Positions 1 through 8,394 of a stretch of 64,000 bases of DNA are shown piece after piece. Under the pieces are notes generated by a model. That model searched no databases, was not told the origin of the DNA, and saw only the letters and a program-made list of their open reading frames with translations. Made by a program: the position numbers and the translations under genes. The stretch is from Streptomyces sp. DH37 (GTDB lineage Bacteria > Actinomycetota > Actinomycetes > Streptomycetales > Streptomycetaceae): contig NZ_JARVKV010000016.1 of NCBI RefSeq assembly GCF_029813835.1, positions 27,629 to 91,628 of the forward strand, in the 5' to 3' direction. Every line of letters begins with the position of its first letter. Position 1 is the stretch's first letter.

Positions 1-683
1 GCGGCCGGGTGCCCGGCGGGCATTCCGGTCACATTCGCCAACCGGGCGGAACCGTCGTCCTGGAACAGGTAGGTCAGCGTGAACGGGAGGTCCCGCGGGT
101 TGCGGCCGAGCTGCCGGCCGGCGAAGGCCAGCGTCTCCTGCTCGGTACGGATCACGCTGGGATCGGAGCCGAGGTCCCGCAGCGTCGCCATCCGTCGCTC
201 ACCGATGACCCGTTCGGTCTCCTCGCTGACCACGCACAGCATGCCGACCACCGCCCCGGCGTCGTCCCGCAGGGGGCTGTAGGAGAACGTGTGGTAGGTC
301 TCCTCCGGGTACCCGGACCTCTCCAGGAACAGCAGCAGCGCTTCGTCCCAGGTCGCCTTCCCCGTGGTCAGCACGGTGTCGATCCTGGGGCCGATGTCGT
401 CCCAGATCTCCGCCCACACCTCGTTCGCCGACCGGCCCAGGGCCCACGGGTACTTCCGCCCCAGCGTGTCCCGGCGGTAAGCGGCGTTGCAGAAGAACGT
501 CAGCCGCGGCCCCCACGCCATCCACATCGGGAACCGGGAGGACAGCAGGATGCTCACCGCCGTCCGCAGGCTCTGCGGCCAGCCGGCCGGCGGTCCCAGC
601 GGGGTGGCCGCCCAGTCCACCGCGGCCAGGTCCCGGCCGATCTCGTCATCGGCGGCGAACACGCCGACCCCAGACGCTGTCAC
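1..683 (-). CDS. PAS-type sensor / PP2C regulator, N-terminal part (runs off the left edge)
   Basis: A GTG start at 683 opens a frame of 227 codons that continues past base 1, so the C-terminus is missing. A GAGGGG ribosome site lies 8-9 bases upstream. The N-terminal block reads WPQSLRTAVSILLSSRFPMW, the signature that opens many actinobacterial PAS/GAF sensor proteins ending in a SpoIIE-type PP2C phosphatase or a histidine kinase. It continues as a PAS domain (roughly residues 45-150, ending PLRDDAGAVVGMLCVVSEET), and a linker leads out of the window. Which output domain it carries cannot be seen. Given the many partner-switching genes nearby a PP2C output is plausible, but that is inference. 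It would act as a cytoplasmic sensor. Confidence 0.7.
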   Translation of the reverse strand, partial: MTASGVGVFAADDEIGRDLAAVDWAATPLGPPAGWPQSLRTAVSILLSSRFPMWMAWGPRLTFFCNAAYRRDTLGRKYPWALGRSANEVWAEIWDDIGPRIDTVLTTGKATWDEALLLFLERSGYPEETYHTFSYSPLRDDAGAVVGMLCVVSEETERVIGERRMATLRDLGSDPSVIRTEQETLAFAGRQLGRNPRDLPFTLTYLFQDDGSARLANVTGMPAGHPA

Positions 684-1203
684 CGGACATCCCCTCGTTC
701 ACGCCGGTCAACCCCCGGCGCCGTCACTCCCACAGGCCGCGCCCACGGCCGGCCCGCGGCGTGCGCGTCCGTACCGCCGTCCCGCCGCTCCGCGGGGAAC
801 ACCGGTTCCGGCCCGGTCACCCTGATCACCGTGCCGTTCCCCTCCGGTCGGAGGCGCGCGTCGGGCCGGCCGTCTCACCGCGCCCAGGCAAGAGCAGGTC
901 CAGCGGTTCGGCCCCGCTCGTGTCGTCCATCGTCTCCGCCCTCCTCACCGCCGCGTGTCACTGATGCGCATATCCAGCGGAACGGCCACGATGCGTCGCG
1001 GCCGGTCCCGTAGGATAAACGCGTTCGGCCGCGGCCTCCGGCGCGCTCGGCCCAGGGGGTTCGCCCGTCCCGGGAACGGGCAGTCGATCAGCGTCCCGAC
1101 GGATCCGCGCTCCACCGGGACCACCTCGGCTCCGTCCCCGGCGCAGCCCGCCCCCGGCCGCGCCCGGGAACGACCGGATCGACCAGCGCGTACAGGAGAA
1201 CGG
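684..1203. other. gene-free divergent intergenic region
   Basis: No frame with coding-like composition is seen here. It separates the left-edge sensor (minus strand) from the STAS gene (plus strand) and should hold both promoters. The only clear structure is a short hairpin at 1063-1081 with arms GCCCGT and ACGGGC. Confidence 0.5.
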
Positions 1204-1560
1204 GTGTCCGACCGAGATCTGACCGTCACGCTCCGCCTCCACCCCGCGGGCCCCTGCCTGCTGGAGGTGTCCGGGGAACTGGACCACCACACCGCCGACC
1301 GCATGCGCGAGGTGCTGAACGAGCTGCCCCGCACGGACGGGACCGCGCTCGTCATCGACCTGTCCGGGCTGGTCTACTGCGACTCCAGCGGCATCACCGT
1401 CCTGATCACGGCCTACCACCTCACCCAGGCCACGGGCGGCCGGCTGGCGCTCGCCGGTCTCGACGACGACATCATGCGCGTCTTCGGCATCGTCGGACTG
1501 GATCAGATCTTCACCTTCCACGACACCGTCGAGGAGGCCGTGGCGGCCCTCACCGGCTGA
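1204..1560 (+). CDS. STAS-domain anti-sigma factor antagonist
   Basis: This 118-aa protein is one STAS domain. It binds an RsbW-type anti-sigma kinase in its unphosphorylated state and so frees a sigma factor. The diagnostic stretch VIDLSGLVYCDSSGITVL holds the conserved DSSG, whose second Ser is the phosphorylated residue in SpoIIAA/RsbV/BldG homologues. The GTG start at 1204 is preceded by AGGAGA six bases away; no upstream frame looks coding. It stands alone, between a sensor on its left and a Ser/Thr kinase on its right, both on the opposite strand. Its cognate kinase and sigma factor are not identifiable from position. Cytoplasmic. Family assignment is firm, the particular pathway unknown. 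Confidence 0.88.
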   Translation: MSDRDLTVTLRLHPAGPCLLEVSGELDHHTADRMREVLNELPRTDGTALVIDLSGLVYCDSSGITVLITAYHLTQATGGRLALAGLDDDIMRVFGIVGLDQIFTFHDTVEEAVAALTG

Positions 1561-1595
1561 CCGGTCCGCGGCCCCCGGGCCTGCGGTCGCGGTCG

Positions 1596-3233
1596 TCAGG
1601 CGCCGTGCTCCTCGCCCGGACCGCCCGGGGCCGCCACCCGGCGGTACAGCTCGGCGGCCTCGGCGCTGCGGCCGAGCCGCTCCAGGCAGTGCGCCTCGTC
1701 GTTCCTGCTGGCCAGCGCGTCGGGATGGTCGGCGCCCAGGACCCGTGCCCTGACGCGGGAGACCCGGCGGCACAGCCCCAGCGCCTCCTCCCAGCGGCCC
1801 AGCCGCCCCAGCGCGACGGCGGTCTCGCGGTGGCTGGCCAGGGTGTCGGGGTGCTCCGGACCCAGCACCCGCTCGCGCCCGGCGGCGACCGCGCGGGCCT
1901 CGTCCAGGGCCTCCTCCCAGCGGTCCAGCCGCCCCAGCGCGTGGGCGACCTCGTGGCGGCTGGCCAGGGTGTCGGGGTGCTCCGGACCCAGCACCCGCTC
2001 GCGTTCGACGGCGACCGCGCGGTGCGCCCGCCCCGCCTCGTCCCAGCGGCCCAGCCGGCCCAGGCTCAGTCCGGCGCTGTGCCGGTTGGCGAACACCGCC
2101 AGCAGGTCGGATGCGGGGTGCTTGCCGCCGGGCGGGTCCAGGACGCCCCGGTCGGCGTGGACCGGCCCCGCCGGTACGGTCCGGCCGGCCGCCCCGACTG
2201 CCCCGGCGGGCCCGGTCCACGGGCCGCTGAGGGCTCCGGGGAGGCCGGGGGACGCGGGGGAGCCCGGGTGCGGCGACCAGCCGGCGGCCTTGGCGCCGGT
2301 GCTCATGCCGTGGGTCCACGCCGGGAGCCGGTGGGCGGACCGGGGCGGCCGGAGCGGGGCCGGCCGCCCGTCCGGGCTCCCGGCGCGGCGGGCCGCCGCG
2401 GTACGGCGGCCGAGTTCGGCGGCGTCCTCGGGGCGCTCGTCCGGGTCCTTGGCGAGCAGGTCGAGGATGATCCGCTCCAGTTCCACGGGCAGGTCGGGAC
2501 GGATGTCGCGCGGCGGGCGCGGCGCGGTCTCGCGGTGGCCGACGAGGATGCCCCAGGTGTCCTCGAGGTCGAAGGGCGGGGCGCCGGTGGCGATCTCGTA
2601 CAGCACGCAGCCGAGCGAGTACAGGTCGCTGCGGTGGTCGAGGTGGGCCCCGGCTATCTGCTCGGGCGACATGTAGTGCGGGGTGCCCATGGCGACGCCG
2701 CTGCCGCTGAGCTTGGCGGTGAAGCCGATGTCGTGGCCGAGCCGGGCGATGCCGAAGTCGCAGATCTTCACCGTGCCGTCGGCGGTGCGCATCACGTTGG
2801 CCGGCTTGAGGTCGCGGTGCACGATGCCCTGGTCGTGGGTGTAGGCGAGGGCGGCGGCGACCTGCTCGGCGATCTCGAAGAGGTCGGGCACGGGCAGCGG
2901 CCGCCGGCCGCCCAGCTCCAGGAGCTGGCTGAGGTTGTGCCCGCTCAGCAGCTCCATCACCAGGTAGAGCACCCCGTCGTGCTCGCCGAAGTCGTGGACG
3001 ACGGTCACCCCGCGGTGCTGGAGCGAGGCGGCGACGCGGGCCTCGCGGCGGAAGCGCTCGCGCAGCGCCCGCACGCCGTGCGGATCGGTCTGCCCGCCCA
3101 GCGGCTTGAGGCACTTGACGGCGACCTCGCGGTCCAGCGACTCGTCGTGCGCCCGCCACACCTGCCCCATGCCGCCGCGTCCGGCGAGGTCCAGCAGCCG
3201 GTACCGGCCCTGGATCAGTGTGCTCTCCCTCAT
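1596..3233 (-). CDS. Ser/Thr protein kinase with C-terminal tetratricopeptide repeats
   Basis: A 545-aa Hanks-type kinase. Visible motifs are the glycine loop GRGGMGQV near residue 18, the ATP-binding Lys in VAVK near 40, HRDLKPANV near 138, DFGIARLG and the SPEQ activation segment. The kinase domain ends near residue 265. A Gly/Pro/Ala linker follows, then at least three 42-residue TPRs of kinesin-light-chain type, each carrying RVLGPEHPDTLAS or a variant. No transmembrane segment is seen between kinase and TPRs, unlike PknB, so it is probably cytoplasmic with the TPRs recruiting partners. The ATG at 3233 places the glycine loop at the usual position; a purine-rich stretch lies 12-20 bases upstream. 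Two TPR units are almost identical at DNA level over about 45 bases (near 1830 and 1957). Confidence 0.9.
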   Translation of the reverse strand: MRESTLIQGRYRLLDLAGRGGMGQVWRAHDESLDREVAVKCLKPLGGQTDPHGVRALRERFRREARVAASLQHRGVTVVHDFGEHDGVLYLVMELLSGHNLSQLLELGGRRPLPVPDLFEIAEQVAAALAYTHDQGIVHRDLKPANVMRTADGTVKICDFGIARLGHDIGFTAKLSGSGVAMGTPHYMSPEQIAGAHLDHRSDLYSLGCVLYEIATGAPPFDLEDTWGILVGHRETAPRPPRDIRPDLPVELERIILDLLAKDPDERPEDAAELGRRTAAARRAGSPDGRPAPLRPPRSAHRLPAWTHGMSTGAKAAGWSPHPGSPASPGLPGALSGPWTGPAGAVGAAGRTVPAGPVHADRGVLDPPGGKHPASDLLAVFANRHSAGLSLGRLGRWDEAGRAHRAVAVERERVLGPEHPDTLASRHEVAHALGRLDRWEEALDEARAVAAGRERVLGPEHPDTLASHRETAVALGRLGRWEEALGLCRRVSRVRARVLGADHPDALASRNDEAHCLERLGRSAEAAELYRRVAAPGGPGEEHGA

Positions 3234-3465
3234 CGCGCGCTGCCGCCCCCCTCTCTCGCCCGTGCCGCCCCCCGGCCCGCCCAGTATGAGCCCTTTCCTG
3301 ACCGAGTGGTAAGGCGATGGAGCCGTGTCGGAGTGTGCCGGTGCGCACCGGAGCGCCACCACGGGGCGGCGTGCGCGGGTTTCGGCGCGGGCCGTGCGGC
3401 AACTGTGAGCCGGGGCGAATCGCCCGGAACGCACCGGGAGCCCGACGAGGACGAGGGAGAAGCGG

Positions 3466-4167
3466 ATGTCCGGACCTGTGCCCCTGCGCGTGCGCGCCAC
3501 CCGGGCGGGCTTCCGGCGGCTCGCCCGGCTGCGCCACGCCCCCGCCTTCCATCCCGACGGGCTGACCTGCGCCGGCGAGATGGTGATGCCCGGTCTCTCC
3601 GGGGCGCCCTGGGGCGTCCCCTGGCTGGACGGGCTCGGCCGGTACGCGTGCGAGGTGCGGCTGTCGCGGGGCGCCGGTCTGCCCCGGCCGCTGCCCGACT
3701 GGCTCGGGCTCGCCGTCCGGGCACTGGACGCGGGCGGGCCGGGACGGCCCGTGGACCTGCTGATGACCAGCAGCGCCCGCCCCCCGGTGCTCCGCCGGCT
3801 GCCCCTGCCGCGCGGCGACGCGCTGGGCGGCCCGTACAGCAGTCTGCTGACCTACCGCGTCGGCGGGCGCGACATGGTGCTGGCCGCCTTCCCGCGCCGG
3901 CGGCTGCGCCCGGTCCACGGCAGCCCGCCCGCCCTGCGGCGGGCGCTCGAGGAGGGGCCGCTGGTGTTCGACCTGCGGGCGGCCGAGCCGCTGGGCCGGT
4001 GGCGGACCTTCGCGGTGCTCACCGTCCGCTCGCCGCTGCGCGAGCCGTCCCGCTCCACCCCGGGCTTCGACGTCCACCGCCACAGCCTGCCGGACCTGGC
4101 GCCGGGCACGGCGTTCGCGGCGGTGCGGCCCGCGGCGTACGAGGGGTCCCGGGAGGGCCGCGGCTGA
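3466..4167 (+). CDS. conserved hypothetical protein (possible catalase-like fold)
   Basis: A 233-aa protein with no signal peptide or membrane segment. The N-terminal half has RHAPAFHPDGLTCAGEM, a pattern I associate with actinobacterial proteins sometimes labelled phosphodiesterase or catalase-related, but I cannot confirm either and see no complete catalytic motif. The C-terminus is rich in Arg and Pro (PLREPSRSTPGFD). The ATG lies 9 bases after GGAGAAG, a good ribosome site. It is divergent from the kinase gene and followed by a DUF4383 gene 86 bases later. Function unknown. Confidence 0.6.
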   Translation: MSGPVPLRVRATRAGFRRLARLRHAPAFHPDGLTCAGEMVMPGLSGAPWGVPWLDGLGRYACEVRLSRGAGLPRPLPDWLGLAVRALDAGGPGRPVDLLMTSSARPPVLRRLPLPRGDALGGPYSSLLTYRVGGRDMVLAAFPRRRLRPVHGSPPALRRALEEGPLVFDLRAAEPLGRWRTFAVLTVRSPLREPSRSTPGFDVHRHSLPDLAPGTAFAAVRPAAYEGSREGRG

Positions 4168-4253
4168 AGAGGCGTCACACCGTGCCGTTTCCCTCCGGGG
4201 GGCGGGGGTACTTCGTACCGGCCGGTATCCGATCCGTAGTGGAGATGATGACG

Positions 4254-4706
4254 ATGGCCAGCACAGGTCCGAGGACCGCGGGAACGGCGCACCGGGCGCC
4301 CGTGATCACCGCCGCCAAGGTGGTGTCCGCGGTATTCCTGCTGGTGGGGATCCTGGGGTTCATCCCCGGCATCACCACGGACTACGGCGACATGGAGTTC
4401 GCCGGACACGAATCGGGCGCCATGCTGCTCGGTGTCTTCAAGGTGTCGATCCTGCACAACCTGGTCCACCTCGCCTTCGGCGTCGTCGGACTGGCGATGG
4501 CCCGCAGCGCCGCCGGGGCCAAGACCTACCTGATCGGCGGAGGCGCCGTCTACCTGGTGCTCTGGCTCTACGGGCTGATCATCGACAAGGACAGCGGCGC
4601 GAACTTCGTGCCCCTGAACACGGCCGACGACTGGCTCCACTTCGTGCTGGGCGTGGGCATGATCGCGCTCGGCGTGATCCTGGGCCGCCGTGCCGTCAGG
4701 GCCTGA
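4254..4706 (+). CDS. DUF4383 membrane protein
   Basis: A 150-aa protein with four predicted hydrophobic segments (about residues 18-38, 62-82, 90-110, 128-146). ILHNLVHLAFGVVGLAMA is the recognisable core of DUF4383, a small actinobacterial membrane family of unknown role. Three in-frame ATGs sit at 4245, 4248 and 4254. GGAG at 4241-4244 is too close to the first and correctly spaced (9 bases) for the third, so 4254 is preferred. A strong hairpin follows the stop, suggesting a monocistronic unit. Confidence 0.82.
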   Translation: MASTGPRTAGTAHRAPVITAAKVVSAVFLLVGILGFIPGITTDYGDMEFAGHESGAMLLGVFKVSILHNLVHLAFGVVGLAMARSAAGAKTYLIGGGAVYLVLWLYGLIIDKDSGANFVPLNTADDWLHFVLGVGMIALGVILGRRAVRA

Positions 4707-4722
4707 CCCGCGAGCCCGCCGC

Positions 4723-4749
4723 GGCGGGACGGCCCCGGGCCGTCCCGCC
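4723..4749 (+). terminator. intrinsic-type hairpin after the DUF4383 gene
   Basis: Arms GGCGGGACGGCCC and GGGCCGTCCCGCC pair perfectly around one central base, 17 bases after the stop codon. There is no T-run, as is common in high-GC actinomycetes. Confidence 0.6.
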
Positions 4750-4832
4750 GACCGTTCCGCCGGCCGCCCCCGCCGCGGCCGGCCACCGACCGCCCGGAGG
4801 AGCCGGGAGGGATGAGACGAGGAGGTCCCACC

Positions 4833-5696
4833 ATGCCGCCCGCGCCGCCCGCGGGAGCCGCCGAGCTCCTCTTCGTCGGCAACGCCACCCTCCTCATCCG
4901 CTACGGCGAGCTGACGCTGCTGACCGATCCCAACTTCCTCCACCGCGGTCAGCACGCCTACCTGGGCAAGGGGCTGCTGTCCCGGCGGCTGAAGGACCCG
5001 GCCCTGCGGGTGGAGGACCTCCCGCGGGACCTGGACGCGGTGGTCCTGTCCCATCTGCACGGCGACCACTGGGACCGGGTCGCCCGCCGCAACCTGCCCC
5101 GCTCGCTGCCGATCGTCACCACCCCGCACGCCTCGCGGCGGCTGCAGGGGCTGCACGGGTTCAGCCGTGCCACGGGGTTGCCCACCTGGCACGACCACGT
5201 CCTGGTGCGCGGCGGCAGCCAGGTGCGGATCACGGCCCTGCCCGGCCGCCACGGCCCGGGGGCGGTGGACTTCCTGCTGCCCCCGGTGATGGGCAGCCTG
5301 CTGGAGTTCGGCGACGCGGGAGGGGCCGTGCGGCTGCGGCTGTACGTCTCCGGCGACACCCTGATGTTCCCGGGGATCCACGAGATCGCGCGCCTGTGCC
5401 CGGACATCCACCTGGCCGTGGTCCATCTGGGCGGCACCCGGCTCCCCGGAGGGCTGCTGGTGACCATGGACGCGCTCCAGGGGGCCGACCTCGTCTCCGT
5501 GCTGCGGCCGCGCCGCGTGCTGCCGGTGCACTACGACGACTACACCGTCATGAAGTCCCCCCTGTCGGACTTCCTCCGGGAGGCGGAGCGGCCGGGCTTC
5601 CCCTCCGGCGTGCTGCACTGCCCCCGGGGGGAGCGGGTGACCGTCGACGCCGACGGCCCGGTCGAGGCCGGCCCGGCGGACCCGTCCCGACCCTGA
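4833..5696 (+). CDS. MBL-fold metallo-hydrolase (UlaG-like)
   Basis: A 287-aa single-domain metallo-beta-lactamase-fold protein. The metal motif HLHGDHWD (HxHxDH), a later His near GRHG, the Asp in YVSGDT and His in LPVHYDDY give a complete two-metal site. The N-terminal NATLLIRYGELTLLTDPNF resembles the UlaG / L-ascorbate-6-phosphate lactonase branch, but the substrate cannot be told. No signal peptide: cytoplasmic. The start at 4833 is chosen because GAGGAGGT lies six bases upstream; an in-frame ATG at 4812 is also possible. A palindrome and a small hypothetical gene follow. Confidence 0.83.
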   Translation: MPPAPPAGAAELLFVGNATLLIRYGELTLLTDPNFLHRGQHAYLGKGLLSRRLKDPALRVEDLPRDLDAVVLSHLHGDHWDRVARRNLPRSLPIVTTPHASRRLQGLHGFSRATGLPTWHDHVLVRGGSQVRITALPGRHGPGAVDFLLPPVMGSLLEFGDAGGAVRLRLYVSGDTLMFPGIHEIARLCPDIHLAVVHLGGTRLPGGLLVTMDALQGADLVSVLRPRRVLPVHYDDYTVMKSPLSDFLREAERPGFPSGVLHCPRGERVTVDADGPVEAGPADPSRP

Positions 5697-5731
5697 CACA
5701 CCCGACACACCCGACGTCCCTGATACCCCCG

Positions 5732-5753
5732 CCTCCGGAGCCGGCTCCGGAGG
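5732..5753. terminator. 22-base perfect palindrome between two genes
   Basis: CCTCCGGAGCC and its exact complement GGCTCCGGAGG abut, 35 bases after the MBL gene stop and 27 bases before the next start. It could end MBL transcription or be an operator for the next gene. Confidence 0.45.
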
Positions 5754-5779
5754 GGAACACCGAAAGGAAGGCCCACCAG

Positions 5780-6043
5780 GTGCCGAGCACGAGCACGATC
5801 ACGGCCCAGCACGTACGGGAGCTGCTCCGCTCCCCCGACCCCGACCCCCGGCTGGTCCTGCTGGAGGGCCGGCCGCGGGTCGTGTCCGCCGCCGAGGCGG
5901 GCACGGACCGCTACCGCGGAGCCGTGGAGGTCGTCTCCCGCGACGACCTCACCGCCCGGCTCGGCTCCGCCGACCCCTCCGACCAGGAGCTGGAGACCCT
6001 GGCGTCCCGGCTGCAGACCGTGGTCGCGGAGCTGGGGGGCTGA
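5780..6043 (+). CDS. small hypothetical protein
   Basis: An 87-aa frame with strongly coding-like third positions and no recognised family. Composition is acidic and Leu/Arg rich (RELLRSPDPDPRLVLLEGRP), with no membrane segment or signal. The GTG start is preceded by AAAGGAAG about 9 bases upstream, a convincing site. It ends 55 bases before the convergent SpoIIE phosphatase gene, with which it shares a long bidirectional hairpin. Confidence 0.6.
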   Translation: MPSTSTITAQHVRELLRSPDPDPRLVLLEGRPRVVSAAEAGTDRYRGAVEVVSRDDLTARLGSADPSDQELETLASRLQTVVAELGG

Positions 6044-6076
6044 GAGCCCCGGGCCGCGCGCGCCGCGCGGTGGCGA

Positions 6077-6123
6077 GGCCGTACGCGTCCCGCCCGCCTC
6101 AGGCGGGCGGGACGCGTACGGCC
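6077..6123. terminator. bidirectional terminator built into the end of a coding region
   Basis: A 23-bp perfect inverted repeat with a single central base (6100). The left arm begins GGCCGTACGCG, the right arm ends CGCGTACGGCC. The stop codon of the minus-strand phosphatase gene (6099-6101) lies exactly at its centre, so the last seven codons of that gene form one arm. It lies between convergent genes. Confidence 0.75.
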
Positions 6124-7376
6124 AGGGCCAGTGTGTCGTCGGGGTGCAGGATGACCGTGTGCATGTCCTCGGCGACGGCGCCGGGGACCTCCTCGATGGG
6201 CCTGTCCGCATGGCGGCGGACCGTCTCGGCCAGCCGCTCCTCGCCCTCGCGCGGGTCCCTGCGGCTCTCGGTGAGGCCGTCGGTGTAGAGGACGAGCAGG
6301 TCCCCGGGCTCCATCCGGGTGTGCAGCAGGCGCTCGCTGCCCGGCAGCGGGTAGCCGATGCCGCGGCCGCGCACCTCCAGGTACTCGGGCTCGCCCCCGG
6401 CCGGCAGCAGCAGCGCCGGCGGGTGGCTGCCGTTGGCCAGGAACAGGTCGCCGGTGGCCGGGTTGATCCGGGCGAGCAGCACGGTGGACATCAGCTCGCT
6501 GTCGAAGGGCATCAGGATCTCGGCCGTCCGGGCGATGATCGACTCCAGCGGGTGCCCCTCCAGGGCCAGGGTCCGCACCGCGTGGGTGACGTTGAGGGCG
6601 CCTCGGGTGCTGGTCACGCCGTGGCCGAGCGCGTCGACGACGGTGATGTGGACGGTGCCGTCGGGCAGCTGGAGCCAGTCGTACAGGTCTCCGCCGGTGG
6701 GGGCGTCGGTGCCGGCCGGCGCGTAGTGGACGGCCATCTCCAGGCCGTCCACCGCGATCGGCGGGGGCCGCAGCGCGTCCTCCAGTTCGCGCAGGGTCTG
6801 GCCGTGGGCCTTGCGCAGCTGCTCGTCGCGCTCCTCGAGCTGGACGTAGAGGGCGAGGGTGCCCCGGTTGGTCTCGGCGAGTTCGTGCTTGAGCCGCCGG
6901 TGCTCGGCGGTGAGGGCGTCGATGCGGGCCAGCGCCGCCCTCAGCTCCTGTTCCACCGCGTGGATCTCCGACGACGGGCAGCCGCTCCCGGCCGCCTGCC
7001 CGCTGCCGTTCTGGGCGGGTACGACGGGGCCCCCGCCGCCGCGCCGCCCCGACAGCGGCATCCGCCAGGTGACCGAGCCGCCGGTGGTGAACTGGGCGGG
7101 GAGCGGCAGGTCGGCGATGCCCTCGCGGTCGGCCGTCAGATCGCTGAGGGTGCTGAGGGTGACGACGAGCTGCCCCGCCGACCCGCCGGAGGACGGTTCG
7201 GCGGACGTCTCCAGCCGGACCGGCCGCCCCGCCGCGATCTCGGTGCGCGCCAGGTCCACCGCGGACATCACCAGACGGGCCCTGGTCTCGACCGGCAGCC
7301 GGTGGGCGCGCGCGACCCCGCGCACCGCCTGCCGCAGGCTCGGCAGCGTGTGGTGGGAAGTGGTGTTGTCGGTCAT
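6099..7376 (-). CDS. SpoIIE-type PP2C phosphatase (RsbU-like), last gene of the stressosome operon
   Basis: A 425-aa protein. Residues 1-115 look like a diverged HATPase-type domain, residues about 140-190 form a coiled coil (AALARIDALTAEHRRLKHEL onward), and the rest is a SpoIIE PP2C domain. Metal-site motifs GGDLYDW, VVDALGHGV, NGSHPPALLL and LVLYTDGLTE are all present, so it should be active. Such phosphatases dephosphorylate STAS antagonists so that they can bind an anti-sigma factor. It starts 7 bases after the RsbT/RsbX fusion gene, so it is co-transcribed. It probably plays the part of RsbU, activated through RsbT released from the stressosome; that link is inference from gene order. 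Confidence 0.88.
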   Translation of the reverse strand: MTDNTTSHHTLPSLRQAVRGVARAHRLPVETRARLVMSAVDLARTEIAAGRPVRLETSAEPSSGGSAGQLVVTLSTLSDLTADREGIADLPLPAQFTTGGSVTWRMPLSGRRGGGGPVVPAQNGSGQAAGSGCPSSEIHAVEQELRAALARIDALTAEHRRLKHELAETNRGTLALYVQLEERDEQLRKAHGQTLRELEDALRPPPIAVDGLEMAVHYAPAGTDAPTGGDLYDWLQLPDGTVHITVVDALGHGVTSTRGALNVTHAVRTLALEGHPLESIIARTAEILMPFDSELMSTVLLARINPATGDLFLANGSHPPALLLPAGGEPEYLEVRGRGIGYPLPGSERLLHTRMEPGDLLVLYTDGLTESRRDPREGEERLAETVRRHADRPIEEVPGAVAEDMHTVILHPDDTLALAVRVPPA

Positions 7377-7383
7377 GGAACCT

Positions 7384-8394
7384 CTACGCCGCTTGGACGG
7401 TGAGCACGGTGGCGTCGTCGCGGACCCGCCGGTGGCCGTGGGCCAGAGCGGCCGCGAGCAGGGGCGGCGGGAGCCGCAGCAGGAAGGTGGGCGGGCTGTG
7501 CGACCACCGGGACTCGATGCCGTCGCTGTGCAGGACGACCGCCGCTCCCGGCCCCAGGGGCACGGTGCGCGGCCGGGGGGTGGGGACGTTCCACCCCACG
7601 ATGCCGGGCTGGCCGGCCATCCGGTGGACCACCTCCCCGCCCGAGAGCACCACGGCGCGGATGTTCCCCGTGCCGCAGTACTCGGCGCGGTCGGGGTACA
7701 GCCGCAGGACGCCGGCCGCCGCGCCGCGGGTGTGGCGCAGCGAGCGGTGCAGCGAGGTCAGGATGTCGGTCAGGGGGCGTTCGGGGGCGGTGCGGAAGGA
7801 GCGCAGGGCCGAGCGGGCCGCCTCGGCGGCCGAGGCCCCGTGCCCCAGGCCGTCGACGACGAGGCCGGTGAGGGCGTCGCCGGTGTCGGCCACGGCGCAG
7901 GCGTCGCCGCAGTGCTTCTCGCCCTGGGCGGGCAGGCACACCGATCCGGTGCCGTACCGGGCCGGCGTCCGCCCGTCGGGGACGGACAGCCTGGCGCCGA
8001 CCAGGGTGCCCCAGCCCGGCTGGGTGCGGATGGTGAACTCGGTGGCGATCCGGCGGACCGCGCCCAGGCCGGCTCCGAGGGAGCCGGTGGTGGTGTAGCC
8101 GTCGGTCAGCGAGCGGTCCAGGTCGCGGATGCCGGGGCCGCGGTCGACGGCGGTGATCTCCACCCCGTCGCCGTAGGGCAGGGGCTGGACGTACACCGTT
8201 CCGTCGGCGGCGTGCTTGACCACGTTGCTGGCCAGCTCGCTGGCGAGGACGGCCGCCTGGTCGGGCATGGCGCCGGGCAGCCCGCACTCCCGCGCGCGGT
8301 TGCGCGCGGCCGAGGCCGCCACGTGGATCGCGCTCTCGTGGTCGATGCGGATCTCGTCGGTCAGGCCGTCGGTGACGGAGGACGGACGGGTCAC
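7384..8394 (-). CDS. RsbT-like HATPase fused to an RsbX-type phosphatase
   Basis: A 336-aa protein with two domains. Residues about 15-140 are a GHKL ATPase of the RsbT class (ELASNVVKHA as N-box, DRGPGI as G1, GLGAVRRI as G2). Residues about 150-335 are a PP2C domain like RsbX (VVDGLGHGASAAEAARSA, LHSDGIESRW, RDDATVLTV). In Bacillus these activities are separate proteins: RsbT phosphorylates RsbS/RsbR and RsbX removes the phosphate. One polypeptide could therefore set and reset the stressosome. The GTG start overlaps the stop of the upstream rsbT (GTGA), a sign of translational coupling. Confidence 0.85.
   Translation of the reverse strand: MTRPSSVTDGLTDEIRIDHESAIHVAASAARNRARECGLPGAMPDQAAVLASELASNVVKHAADGTVYVQPLPYGDGVEITAVDRGPGIRDLDRSLTDGYTTTGSLGAGLGAVRRIATEFTIRTQPGWGTLVGARLSVPDGRTPARYGTGSVCLPAQGEKHCGDACAVADTGDALTGLVVDGLGHGASAAEAARSALRSFRTAPERPLTDILTSLHRSLRHTRGAAAGVLRLYPDRAEYCGTGNIRAVVLSGGEVVHRMAGQPGIVGWNVPTPRPRTVPLGPGAAVVLHSDGIESRWSHSPPTFLLRLPPPLLAAALAHGHRRVRDDATVLTVQAA

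Noticed and set aside
958..4083. A 1041-codon open frame on the minus strand
   Set aside because: It is an alternative frame over the STAS, kinase and hypothetical genes; its composition is Arg/Gly/Pro without domains. High GC keeps such frames open.
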